From Amycolatopsis keratiniphila subsp. keratiniphila (GTDB lineage: Bacteria; Actinomycetota; Actinomycetes; Mycobacteriales; Pseudonocardiaceae): a stretch of 64,000 nt of DNA. Under the pieces are notes generated by a model. That model searched no databases and was not told where the DNA came from. It saw nothing but the letters and a program-made list of their open reading frames with translations. The DNA lies in contig NZ_LQMT02000021.1 in NCBI RefSeq assembly GCF_001620365.2, positions 1 to 64,000 of the forward strand, written 5' to 3'. Within the stretch, counting starts at the first letter, position 1. Every line of letters starts with the position of its first letter. Of the stretch, positions 9,569-17,502 are shown piece by piece. A program made the position numbers and the translations under genes.

Positions 9569-10456
9569 ATGTCACGAAGATCGACCTTGCGTTGCTTCGC
9601 CGCCCTGGCTTCGCTCCTGCTCGTCGCGGTGTTGCCCGGCGCGGCCACCGCCGCCGCGGGCGCACCACCGCCGCTGCCCTTCGTCTCCCAGCTCGACCTG
9701 TCCTGCTACCGGACCGAAGGCTACAAACCGCCGCCGACGGAGCTCACCCTCAAGCACCTCAACCCCGTACTCGGGAATCTGCCGGTGGAGACGGTCAAAC
9801 TCGGTGAACGCCAACAGCTGTGCGTCCCGGTCGCGAAGAACGGCGTGATCCCGCCGTCGGGGATCATCGACTACGTCCGCTGGGTGGATCTGTCGTGCTA
9901 CCGGATCGAAGGCCGCACGGTGGACTTCCCGCTGACGCTGAGCCATCTGAACCCGGTCGTGCAGAAGCTCGGCATCCAGGACTCGCACGTGACGATGTTG
10001 TCGCCGGAGCAGTTGTGCGTCCCGGTCGCGAAGAACGGCAAGCTGCCGCCGCCGGAGATCCTGTCGTTCGTGCGGCACATCGACCTGGAGTGCTACACCC
10101 TGCGCGTCCTGGGCATTCCGACCATCCCGTTCCCGCTCACGCTCGGCCATCTCAACCCGGTGCTGGCCGACCGGCCGAAGGTGGACGTGAAGGTCGGTAA
10201 CGCGCGGCAGTTGTGCGTCCCGGTGGCGAAACGCGGCGACGAGATCCCACCTGAGGTGCTCAACACCGTCCAGTGGCTGGATCTGGCGAAGGCGGACATC
10301 AGCACCGCGCCGAGCGTCGTCGGACCAGTCACGCTGAAGCTGACCCATCTCAACCCGGTGCTGTCCCACTTCCCCAGCGAAGCGGCCGTCATCACCGAGC
10401 CGGTCCAGCTCGGTCTTCCGGTCGCCAAGAACGGGAAGATCCCGCCAAGGGAATGA
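9569..10456 (+). CDS. secreted repeat protein (four ~63-residue Cys-containing repeats)
   Basis: A 295-residue exported protein. The signal peptide (MSRRSTLRCFAALASLLLVA, cleavage near the Ala-rich TAAAG) is followed by four similar units, each with a D-L-(S/E)-C-Y opening, an LxHLNPVL motif and an ending QLCVPVAKNG or close variant; the fourth unit has lost both cysteines (LDLAKADI and QLGLPVAKNG). One Cys at each end of units 1-3 suggests an intra-unit disulfide. The pattern recalls the DUF7450 group of CY...LCVPVxK repeat proteins, but I could not test this. The function is unknown. Confidence 0.8.
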   Translation: MSRRSTLRCFAALASLLLVAVLPGAATAAAGAPPPLPFVSQLDLSCYRTEGYKPPPTELTLKHLNPVLGNLPVETVKLGERQQLCVPVAKNGVIPPSGIIDYVRWVDLSCYRIEGRTVDFPLTLSHLNPVVQKLGIQDSHVTMLSPEQLCVPVAKNGKLPPPEILSFVRHIDLECYTLRVLGIPTIPFPLTLGHLNPVLADRPKVDVKVGNARQLCVPVAKRGDEIPPEVLNTVQWLDLAKADISTAPSVVGPVTLKLTHLNPVLSHFPSEAAVITEPVQLGLPVAKNGKIPPRE

Positions 10457-10462
10457 CGCGGC

Positions 10463-11866
10463 TCAGTCGATGCAGTCGGTGCCTTCGGCCGTGATCGGCT
10501 GCTGGCCGAGCGCACCGGTCGCGCCCCCGCCCGCGGAGACGCCCGGTCCTTTGTAGACCTGGCCGAGGACGACCTCGACCTGGCCCGCCGCGACCGAATC
10601 GGCTTTCTGGACGTCCAGTCCGCCGAGCAGTTTCGCGATCTCCGCGGCGGGTCCGGCCGCGTCGCTGTACCGGACGACCGACGTCCGGCGGCCGGCCTCG
10701 GCCTTCGTGTCGCCCTTGCCGTATCCCTTCTCCGCCAACAGTTCCGAGACGCGGGCGGCGAGGCCGTCCTTGCCGCTCGCGTTGACGACGTCGACCTTGG
10801 GCCCGGCGGGCGCCTGCGGCGTCGTGGGCTGGGCGCCGATCAGGGAGGCGGCGAACGCGCGCACCTGGGCGGGATCCACCTGCACGGCGGTCCAGGTCGG
10901 ATGCCGGGGGTCGTAGCGGTAGTCGGGGTTGACCACCGGGATGGTCTCGAACGCGATACCGCCGCCGGACACCCCGCGCATCTGCCGCACGAAGTCGAGC
11001 AGGTTCCACGAACCGTCGAGCACGACCGAACGCTTCACCGCCTCGATCAGGTCGGACACGCGCGCCGGGTTGGCGAGGGTCCCGCCGGAGAGCACCTGTT
11101 TCGCCAGCCCCGCGAGGAACACCTGCTGACGGCGGACGCGGTCGAGGTCGCTGCGGGGCAGGTTCTTGCGCTGTCGGACGAAGGCGAGCGCGTCGGCGCC
11201 CGCGATGGTCTGCCGCCCGGCGGGGAAGTCCGCGCCCGAATCGCGGTCCTTGGTGGCGTTCTTCAGGCAGACCTCGACGCCGCCGACGGCCTTGCTGATC
11301 TCGTAGAAGCTCAGCAGGTTGACTTCGGCGAAGTGGTCGATCTTGACGCCGCTGAGCTCTTCGACGGCCTTCAGGGTCGCCTTGCGCGCCGCGGTGATCG
11401 CCTGCTTGTTGATCTCGGCCTTGTCGGTCTTGCCCGCCGCGCGCTGCTCGCTCGCCGAGGCGAACTTGGTCCGGCCGAAGATCTCATTGATCTTGCTCTT
11501 GTCCTTCGTGCCCGGCTGCGCGACCCAGGAGTCACGCGGGATCGAGAACGCCTTCACCGCCTGCTGTCCGTTGGGGATGCGGAGCACGATGAGGGTGTCG
11601 GTCAGGTCGTCGCCGTTCGCCCCGGCCCGCAGTTCGCGCAGGATCTCCGGCGGGAGCGGCCGGTCCTGGTTGTCGGTGCGCGCGTCCCGCCCGACCAGCA
11701 GGATGTCCAGCGAACCGTCGGCGGGCTGCTCCCCCGGATCCGGCGCCTCGATCACGTCCTCGCGGGTGATGCCGTCGAGCGACTCCAGCGTCGTGTATCC
11801 GTACGCGGTCCCGCCGAACACCGCCACCGCGAGCGCGGCGACCAGGACCTTCCCCAGCTTGTGCAC
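10463..11866 (-). CDS. LytR-CpsA-Psr (LCP) family cell-wall ligase with LytR_C domain
   Basis: A 467-residue membrane-anchored protein. One N-terminal transmembrane segment (about residues 5-25) precedes the LCP catalytic domain (GSLDILLVGRDAR, TDTLIVLRIP, SIPRDSWV, then conserved Arg/Asp positions such as FVRQRKNLPRSDLDRVRRQQ) and a C-terminal LytR_C domain (VDVVNASGKDGLAARV, about residue 355 onward). LCP proteins transfer lipid-linked glycans such as arabinogalactan to peptidoglycan at the outer membrane face. The stop lies 6 bp from the convergent repeat-protein gene. Confidence 0.9.
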   Translation of the reverse strand: MHKLGKVLVAALAVAVFGGTAYGYTTLESLDGITREDVIEAPDPGEQPADGSLDILLVGRDARTDNQDRPLPPEILRELRAGANGDDLTDTLIVLRIPNGQQAVKAFSIPRDSWVAQPGTKDKSKINEIFGRTKFASASEQRAAGKTDKAEINKQAITAARKATLKAVEELSGVKIDHFAEVNLLSFYEISKAVGGVEVCLKNATKDRDSGADFPAGRQTIAGADALAFVRQRKNLPRSDLDRVRRQQVFLAGLAKQVLSGGTLANPARVSDLIEAVKRSVVLDGSWNLLDFVRQMRGVSGGGIAFETIPVVNPDYRYDPRHPTWTAVQVDPAQVRAFAASLIGAQPTTPQAPAGPKVDVVNASGKDGLAARVSELLAEKGYGKGDTKAEAGRRTSVVRYSDAAGPAAEIAKLLGGLDVQKADSVAAGQVEVVLGQVYKGPGVSAGGGATGALGQQPITAEGTDCID

Positions 11867-11914
11867 GTTCCATAGACGCGCGGGAGGCCGTCAGCGCTGC
11901 ATCCGTGACCCAGT

Positions 11915-12658
11915 TCACATCCGCAGATGCGACGCGCCGTTCAGATCGAGGATCGCCCCGGACGCCCACGCGGCCTCGCCGGAAGCCAGGTAGAGCACCG
12001 CGGCGGCGACCTCCTCGGGCGTGCCGACCCGGCCGAACGGGCTCTCGCCCCGCGCGCCTTCCACCTTCGCCGCGACCCGGTCGGTCGCGGTGAAACCGGG
12101 CGCGACCGAGGTCACGGCGATCCCATGCGGGGCGAGGGCGACGGCGAGCGACTGCCCCAGCGAGTGCAGCGCCGCCTTGCTCGCGCCGTACGCCGGGAAC
12201 TCGGGCTCGCCCTTGAAGGCTCCCCGCGAGCCGATGTTGACAACGCGGCCGGGCGCGCCGCGCTCGATCATGTGCCGCGCCACGCAGTAGGTCACGTTCG
12301 CGGTGCCGAGCACGTTGACGTCGAGCATCCGCCGCCAGACCCGCTGCCAGTCCGCATAGGACACTTCGGCGACCGGATGGGCCGAAGCCGCGGACGGCGC
12401 GAAGGCGGCGTTGTTCACGAGGACGTCGACACCGCCCACCAGTGCCTCGGCCTCGTCGGCGACCCGTTGTGCCACTTCGGGTTCCGCGAGGTCGCCTTGG
12501 ATCAGGCCGTGCCCGGAACCGGGCAGTTCGCCGAGGGTTCGCTCGGCTTCCTCCCGCTTCGAGGCGTAGTGGACGGCGACACGGTCGCCCTTTTCCGCGA
12601 AGGCGCGGGCGATCGCACGGCCGATGCCGCGCGACGCCCCGGTGACCAGAACTCCCAC
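11915..12658 (-). CDS. SDR family NAD(P)-dependent oxidoreductase
   Basis: A 247-residue classical short-chain dehydrogenase. The cofactor motif is GASRGIGRA (about residues 7-15), the NNA motif is VLVNNAAFAPS, the catalytic Ser is in NIGSRG and the YxxxK motif is YGASK. RVAVHYASKREE after the second strand fits NADP preference (FabG-like). The C-terminal part (APGFTATDRV, LASGEAAWASG) is typical of 3-oxoacyl reductase-like SDRs. The substrate is unknown. Confidence 0.88.
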   Translation of the reverse strand: MGVLVTGASRGIGRAIARAFAEKGDRVAVHYASKREEAERTLGELPGSGHGLIQGDLAEPEVAQRVADEAEALVGGVDVLVNNAAFAPSAASAHPVAEVSYADWQRVWRRMLDVNVLGTANVTYCVARHMIERGAPGRVVNIGSRGAFKGEPEFPAYGASKAALHSLGQSLAVALAPHGIAVTSVAPGFTATDRVAAKVEGARGESPFGRVGTPEEVAAAVLYLASGEAAWASGAILDLNGASHLRM

Positions 12659-12671
12659 GAGCCGACCTTAC

Positions 12672-12800
12672 TCAGCCGCCGAAAAGCTGGACCACCTTGC
12701 GGAACAGTTCGTAGACGCCGTAGGCGAAGGGGAGCGCGACCCACAGCCACGCGAAGACCATGAGCCCGGTGCGGCGGCGTTCGGGAGCCTGTTCGGTCAT
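12672..12800 (-). CDS. 42-residue MFS transporter small subunit
   Basis: A tiny one-helix membrane protein: a charged N-terminus (MTEQAPERRRTG), one hydrophobic segment (about residues 13-30, LMVFAWLWVALPFAYGVYEL) and a short basic end. Its ATG overlaps the TGA of the upstream MFS gene (ATGA), so translation is coupled. Small proteins of this kind are repeatedly found after OFA-family carriers and are annotated as MFS transporter small subunits. The function (stabilising or gating the carrier) is inferred from context. Confidence 0.75.
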   Translation of the reverse strand: MTEQAPERRRTGLMVFAWLWVALPFAYGVYELFRKVVQLFGG

Positions 12801-14158
12801 CGGGCCTCACTCCTCGCGGGCTCGCCGGACGGCGCCGGCTCGTGGTACTTGGGGTTGACCGGGCGCACCAGTTCGTTGGCGACGAAGCCGACGACCAGCA
12901 GGCCGATCATGATGAACAGCGACGTCGAGTACAGCTCCGGGCCGACCTTGCCCGCCGCCTTCTGACTGTCGGCGATGGCGTTGACGATCAGCGGCCCGAG
13001 CACGCCCGCCATCGACCACGCGGTCAGCAGCCTGCCGTGGATCGCGCCCACCTGGTAGGTGCCGAAGAGGTCCTTCAGATACGCCGGCACGGTCGCGAAG
13101 CCGCCGCCGTAGAAGGACAGGATCAACATCGCGCACAGGACGAACACGAGCTTCGAGGCATTGGTGGTCAGCGCGATCACCAGGTACAGCAGGGCGCCGA
13201 CGCCGAGGTAGAGCCGGTAGATGTTCTTGCGTCCCACCAGGTCCGAAGTGGACGACCAGACGAACCGGCCGAGCATGTTGGTCAGCGAGAGCAATGCGAC
13301 GAACCCGGCCGCGGCGGCGGTGCCGACCGGGGTCGAGGTCTCGCGGAAGAAGTCCGCGATCATCGGCGCGGCCTTCTCCAGGATGCCGATACCGGCGGTC
13401 ACGTTGAAGCACAGGACCACCCAGAGGAGCCAGAACTGCGGCGTCCTGATGGCGTTGCGCGCCGACACGTTCGCGGTGGTGATCATCGCGTTGCCGTGGT
13501 CGGTCTTCGGTTCCCAGCCCTTCGGCTTCCAGCCCTCGGCGGGGACCCGCACCAGCAGGATGCCGAGGGTCATGAAGACGGCGTAGACCAGGCCGTGCAC
13601 GAGGAAGGCCGTCGCGACCGTCCCGATGGACCACGGCGCCGCGCCCAGCATCTGCGAAGACCACGGGGAGGCGATCAGCGCGCCGCCGCCGAAGCCCATG
13701 ATCGCGATGCCGGTGGCCATGCCGGGCCGGTCCGGGAACCATTTGATCAGCGTCGACACCGGCGAGATGTAGCCGATCCCGAGCCCGATGCCGCCGATCC
13801 CGCCCCAGCCGAGGACGACGAGCCAGTACTGCGACGTCGCCACACCGAGCGCGGAGAGCAGGAAGCCCGAGCTGAAACAGACCATCGAGACGAACATCGC
13901 CCAGCGCGGCCCGTTACGTTCGACCAGCGTCCCGCCGAAGGCCGCCGAAAGCCCGAGCATCACGATGCCGAGCTGGAACGGCAGCGCGCTCTCCGTCCCG
14001 GTGAGGCCGAGGGTCTTCTCCAGCGGCGGTTTGAAGACGCTCCACGCGTACGCCTGCCCGATCGACAGGTGGACGGCCAGCGCGGCGGGCGGCACCAGCC
14101 AGCGGCTCCAGCCCGGTGATGCGACGATGCGGGAACGGTCCAGGAAGCCGACAGCCAT
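12797..14158 (-). CDS. OFA-family MFS transporter (oxalate/formate antiporter-like)
   Basis: A 453-residue, 12-helix major facilitator. The N-terminal helix SIGQAYAWSVFKPPLEKTLG and the long central loop (KGWEPKTDHGNAMIT) are typical of the OxlT/OFA group, which exchanges oxalate for formate or takes up related monocarboxylates. I chose the ATG at 14158, which gives the usual family length; the open frame continues upstream across the divergent fdhD gene without support. Divergent from fdhD by 102 bp. The substrate is inferred from the family and from nearby formate-related genes. Confidence 0.87.
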   Translation of the reverse strand: MAVGFLDRSRIVASPGWSRWLVPPAALAVHLSIGQAYAWSVFKPPLEKTLGLTGTESALPFQLGIVMLGLSAAFGGTLVERNGPRWAMFVSMVCFSSGFLLSALGVATSQYWLVVLGWGGIGGIGLGIGYISPVSTLIKWFPDRPGMATGIAIMGFGGGALIASPWSSQMLGAAPWSIGTVATAFLVHGLVYAVFMTLGILLVRVPAEGWKPKGWEPKTDHGNAMITTANVSARNAIRTPQFWLLWVVLCFNVTAGIGILEKAAPMIADFFRETSTPVGTAAAAGFVALLSLTNMLGRFVWSSTSDLVGRKNIYRLYLGVGALLYLVIALTTNASKLVFVLCAMLILSFYGGGFATVPAYLKDLFGTYQVGAIHGRLLTAWSMAGVLGPLIVNAIADSQKAAGKVGPELYSTSLFIMIGLLVVGFVANELVRPVNPKYHEPAPSGEPARSEAR

Positions 14159-14189
14159 CCGGCGCCTCCGTACTCTGAGGATGTGCACT

Positions 14190-14211
14190 GGGAATGTATT
14201 ACTTAATTCCC
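14190..14211. promoter_or_regulatory. inverted repeat in the OFA carrier/fdhD divergent promoter
   Basis: GGGAAT and ATTCCC (14190-14195 and 14206-14211) flank a 10-nt AT-rich centre in otherwise GC-rich DNA. On the minus strand the centre holds TAATAC, a plausible -10 for the carrier gene. The site could be an operator shared by both genes. I could not match it to a known regulator. Confidence 0.35.
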
Positions 14212-14260
14212 GACGTTGCAGTATCCGAGTGTCGAACAAACCGGTCAGAAGGGTGGACAA

Positions 14261-15091
14261 GTGGGCAGGGTGACGGTGCGGCGTCCGGTGCGGAAGATCT
14301 CCGCGACCAAGGACGTGCGGCGGCCCGACGCGCTCGCGGCCGAAGAACCGCTGGAGATCCGCGTCGGCGGCAAGGCACTCGCGGTCACCATGCGGACACC
14401 CGGCAACGACGTCGAACTCGCACACGGGTTCCTGTTGTCCGAAGGCGTGCTCGCCTCGCGTGAGGACGTCGCGGTCGCGCGGTACTGCGACGGCGTCGAC
14501 GACCAGGGCCGCAACACCTACAACGTCCTGGACATCGCGCTGGCCGAAGGGGTCGCCCCGCCGGAGACCGGCGTCGAGCGGAACTTCTACACCACGTCCT
14601 CGTGCGGCGTCTGCGGCAAGGCCGCGCTCGACGCGGTGAAGCTGAAAAGCCGGTTTTCCCCGGAGAAGTCCGAATTCACGGTGAGCACCGACGTGCTGGC
14701 GAAGCTCCCGGACACCCTCCGCGCGCACCAGAAGGTGTTCTCCAGCACCGGCGGGCTGCACGCGGCCGCCCTGTTCGACGGAGACGGGAACCTCGCCGTC
14801 GTCCGCGAGGACGTCGGCAGGCACAACGCCGTCGACAAGGTGCTGGGCTGGGCGCTGCAGGAGGGCCGGATCCCCGCGGCGGACACCGGGCTGCTGGTGT
14901 CCGGCCGCGCCTCGTTCGAACTGGTGCAGAAGGCCGCCATGGCCGGCATCGGGCTGCTGGCGGCCGTCTCCGCGCCGTCGTCGCTGGCCGCGGAACTGGC
15001 CGAGGAGAACGGCATGACGCTCATCGGTTTCCTGCGCGGCGACAGCATGAACCTCTACAGCGGGGAACAGCGCGTGCTCGGCCTCGGCTGA
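14261..15091 (+). CDS. fdhD: formate dehydrogenase accessory sulfurtransferase
   Basis: A 276-residue FdhD protein. It carries sulfur from a cysteine desulfurase to the molybdenum cofactor, which activates formate dehydrogenases. The SSCGVCGKAA motif holds the conserved Cys pair; LAHGFLLSEG, STGGLHAAALFDGDG and REDVGRHNAVDKVLG are also family signatures. The GTG at 14261 has AGAAGGG upstream; a TTG 45 nt earlier is possible but less likely. Its expected client in this window is the YdeP-like oxidoreductase at 7175. Confidence 0.93.
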   Translation: MGRVTVRRPVRKISATKDVRRPDALAAEEPLEIRVGGKALAVTMRTPGNDVELAHGFLLSEGVLASREDVAVARYCDGVDDQGRNTYNVLDIALAEGVAPPETGVERNFYTTSSCGVCGKAALDAVKLKSRFSPEKSEFTVSTDVLAKLPDTLRAHQKVFSSTGGLHAAALFDGDGNLAVVREDVGRHNAVDKVLGWALQEGRIPAADTGLLVSGRASFELVQKAAMAGIGLLAAVSAPSSLAAELAEENGMTLIGFLRGDSMNLYSGEQRVLGLG

Positions 15092-15105
15092 GCGTGGCGC
15101 GACGT

Positions 15106-15158
15106 GTTGCGAAAGCCACTTTCGCAACGTTGAAGGTTGCGAAAGTGGCTTTCGCAAC
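15106..15158. repeat. 23-bp perfect inverted repeat with self-palindromic arms
   Basis: Positions 15106-15128 pair perfectly with 15136-15158 around a 7-nt GTTGAAG loop. Each arm is also a hairpin: GTTGCGAAAG, three bases, then CTTTCGCAAC. The element lies between the convergent fdhD and carotenoid oxygenase genes. An identical copy lies at 42693-42745 and a close variant at 26798-26854. Confidence 0.92.
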
Positions 15159-15189
15159 CTCACACGGCGGCGAGCGGGCGAGGGCGCCT

Positions 15190-16638
15190 TCAGCCCTCCG
15201 TGCCCACCCAGTTGCCGTGGAAGCCGTTCGGCACCCGGTCCGGCAGGTGCACGGCCCCGACGGTCTCCAGTGTCCCCGCGTCCAGAATGGTCAGATCGCT
15301 CTTCTGTGTCGCGGCGTCGTAGACGAAACCCATCAGCACGCCCTCGTCCTCGCCGGCGTCCACTGAGGACGGCACGAAGACGAACTCCCCCACCTGGCTG
15401 CCCGCACCGAATTCCCGCGAAGCGACCGACCGGTTCCACAGATCGTGCTTCAGCAAGGAACCCGAGGACGCCGAACCATCCTTTGTGGACACCGAGTAGC
15501 CGAAGCGGTGCCGACGCCCCACCAAACGCTCGTCGACGCGCGGGAACTCCTGCCCCTGGTCGTCGAGACGTTCCTCGATGACCTTGCCGACGCTCAGGTC
15601 GATCGTCCAGCGATCCAGGGTCGGCGGCCCCTCGGCGGGGCCAAGGAGTTCGGTGTCGAACATCTTCGGATGCCGCACGACGTCCAGCACGATGTCGTCG
15701 CCGTCGTCGTAGGCGTTCATCGGGTGGAACACGTAGCACGGCTCGATCTCGAACCAGCGGACGTCGCCGTTGCCGCCGTCGCGCGGCATCACGCCGACCC
15801 GCGCCGGGTACTTCGGGTTCCAGCGGTACGGCAGGCCCGCGTTGCCCGTGATCCGCTGACGCAGCCGCGCGCTGAGCGGATCCGGCACCTTCACCTTGCC
15901 CACCAGCGCGGACACAACCAGCTGGGCGGGCGTGCGCAGGAACGGCGGGACGGAAGCCGCGACGGCCTGCTCGGTCGCGAACGTGACCGGGAGGTCGTAG
16001 AAGACGACGTGCTTCTCGGTCAGGGAGAAGTCGTGCATCATCGGCGAACCGGCGACCTCGATGTCCACCTTGCGCCGCGCGCGGCCCTGCGCGTCGATCA
16101 CCGAGTACTGCACCTTGTTGCCCCAGCCGAAGAAGTACGACACGGCGTGCAGTTCGCCGGTCTCCGGATCACGCTTCGGATGGGCGGTGTAGCCACCGGG
16201 AAGGGTGCCGTCGAAATCGCAGGCGCCGACGGTGTCGAGTTCGTCGGTCAGTTCGAAGTTCGTGGGGCCGCCCTCGATCAGCGCGAGGGTTTTGCCCGCG
16301 TGGCCGATGACGTTCGTGTTGGCCCCCATCGACGCGACCCCGGAGACCGGCCCACCCTCCCAGCGCTCGCCGATCTCCGCGGACAGCCGGGGATTGCGCA
16401 CCCAGCGGTTGCGGTACCACTCGGCGCGGCCGTCCCGCAGCCGGACGCCGTGCACCATGCCGTCGCCCATGAACCAGTGATACGTCGCGGGGTCCACTTC
16501 GGACAGCGGGTTGGGCCCGTTCCGCAGATAGCGCCCGTCCAGGTACTCCGGGATGTGCCCGGTGACGCTCAGTTCGGTGATCGTGTGCTCTCGGCTGACC
16601 GGGGCGAAATTGCCCTCGAGGAACTTGTTGCCCATCAC
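15190..16638 (-). CDS. carotenoid oxygenase family protein (carotenoid cleavage dioxygenase)
   Basis: A 482-residue seven-blade propeller, non-haem Fe(II) enzyme that cleaves carotenoids or apocarotenoids with O2. The four iron-binding His are seen in YTAHPKRD, MMHDFSLTEKH, YVFHPMNAYDDGD and the C-terminal FHGNWVG. The N-terminus (GNFAPVSREHT, YLRNGPNP, WFMGDGMVHG) is characteristic. The start could be the first or second ATG at 16638/16635. It is divergent from a TetR gene across two operator-like palindromes and is probably repressed by it. No carotenoid synthesis genes lie in the window. Confidence 0.92.
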   Translation of the reverse strand: MMGNKFLEGNFAPVSREHTITELSVTGHIPEYLDGRYLRNGPNPLSEVDPATYHWFMGDGMVHGVRLRDGRAEWYRNRWVRNPRLSAEIGERWEGGPVSGVASMGANTNVIGHAGKTLALIEGGPTNFELTDELDTVGACDFDGTLPGGYTAHPKRDPETGELHAVSYFFGWGNKVQYSVIDAQGRARRKVDIEVAGSPMMHDFSLTEKHVVFYDLPVTFATEQAVAASVPPFLRTPAQLVVSALVGKVKVPDPLSARLRQRITGNAGLPYRWNPKYPARVGVMPRDGGNGDVRWFEIEPCYVFHPMNAYDDGDDIVLDVVRHPKMFDTELLGPAEGPPTLDRWTIDLSVGKVIEERLDDQGQEFPRVDERLVGRRHRFGYSVSTKDGSASSGSLLKHDLWNRSVASREFGAGSQVGEFVFVPSSVDAGEDEGVLMGFVYDAATQKSDLTILDAGTLETVGAVHLPDRVPNGFHGNWVGTEG

Positions 16639-16654
16639 AGCCCCCTAGCCTGGT

Positions 16655-16690
16655 ATAACGATGTTATGCGGTCATTTATAACAGGGTTAT
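16655..16690. promoter_or_regulatory. two tandem ATAAC-N3-GTTAT operators
   Basis: Two perfect 13-bp palindromes of form ATAAC-N3-GTTAT lie at 16655-16667 and 16678-16690, 23 bp apart from start to start (about two helical turns). They fill the 67-bp space between the divergent carotenoid oxygenase and TetR genes, so binding would block both promoters. The TetR protein at 16706 is the obvious ligand. Confidence 0.75.
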
Positions 16691-16705
16691 GAGATACTGG
16701 CAAGC

Positions 16706-17404
16706 ATGGCACCGAAACCCTCCGCCACCGAGGTCAAGGGAAAGCTGATCGAAGCGGCGATCCGGCTGCTCGCGCACGGCGGCCCGGAGGCGCTCCAGGC
16801 CCGCAAGCTGGCGGCCGAGATCGGCGCGTCCACCATGGCCGTGTACACCCACTTCGGCGGGATGGGCGCACTCGTGGACGAGGTCGCGCGCGAGGGATTC
16901 CGGCGGCTGTCGGCGAACCTGGGCCGGGTCGAGGAGACCGACGACCCGGCGGCCGACATCCTCACCCTCGCGCTGGCGTACCGGCGGACCGTCGTGGACG
17001 ATCCGCAGCTCTACGCGGTGACCTTCGGCCAGAGCCAGCCCAGCGGGCAGAAGGTGACCCTCGGCGACATGACCAACGAGGAGACCCGCCAGAACGCCAG
17101 CGAAGAAGGCATCGAGGCCTTCGGCTACCTCGTCCGCGCCGCGAAACGGGTGATCGACGCCGGCCGGTTCCGGCCCGCTCCGGAGTTCGAGGTCGCCGCC
17201 CAGCTCTGGAGCGCCGTGCACGGCTACATCACGCTGGAGGTCGCCGGCCACTTCGGCGACGGCGAGAATGGTGTGGACCACATCCTGATTCCCCTGGCCA
17301 CCGCCCTCGGCGTGGGGCTGGGCGACACTTACGAGGCCGCGACGCGGTCCGCCCGGCGCTCGATCGAGGCCTGGCGCGCGAAAGAGGGAAACATCGGCAC
17401 CTGA
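16706..17404 (+). CDS. TetR/AcrR family transcriptional regulator
   Basis: A 232-residue repressor. The N-terminal helix-turn-helix is IEAAIRLLAHGG then LAAEIGASTMAVYTHFGGM (about residues 12-58); the C-terminal ligand domain resembles the TetR_C WHG type (EVAAQLWSAVHGYITLEVAG). The two palindromes directly upstream suggest autoregulation and control of the carotenoid oxygenase. The ligand is unknown; an apocarotenoid would fit the context. Confidence 0.9.
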   Translation: MAPKPSATEVKGKLIEAAIRLLAHGGPEALQARKLAAEIGASTMAVYTHFGGMGALVDEVAREGFRRLSANLGRVEETDDPAADILTLALAYRRTVVDDPQLYAVTFGQSQPSGQKVTLGDMTNEETRQNASEEGIEAFGYLVRAAKRVIDAGRFRPAPEFEVAAQLWSAVHGYITLEVAGHFGDGENGVDHILIPLATALGVGLGDTYEAATRSARRSIEAWRAKEGNIGT

Positions 17405-17502
17405 TCCGGCGATACCCCGGTCACAGGTCGGTGAATCGTGCAACCTTCGAGCGGAAACGCGCGTCTGACCTGGTGGAAGCTCAACAGGGGGATCGGGGAT
17501 CG

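Noticed and set aside
14159..15739. In-frame N-terminal extension of the OFA carrier frame over fdhD
   Set aside because: fdhD on the other strand is intact and the extension has no known domain; the ATG at 14158 gives the normal carrier length.
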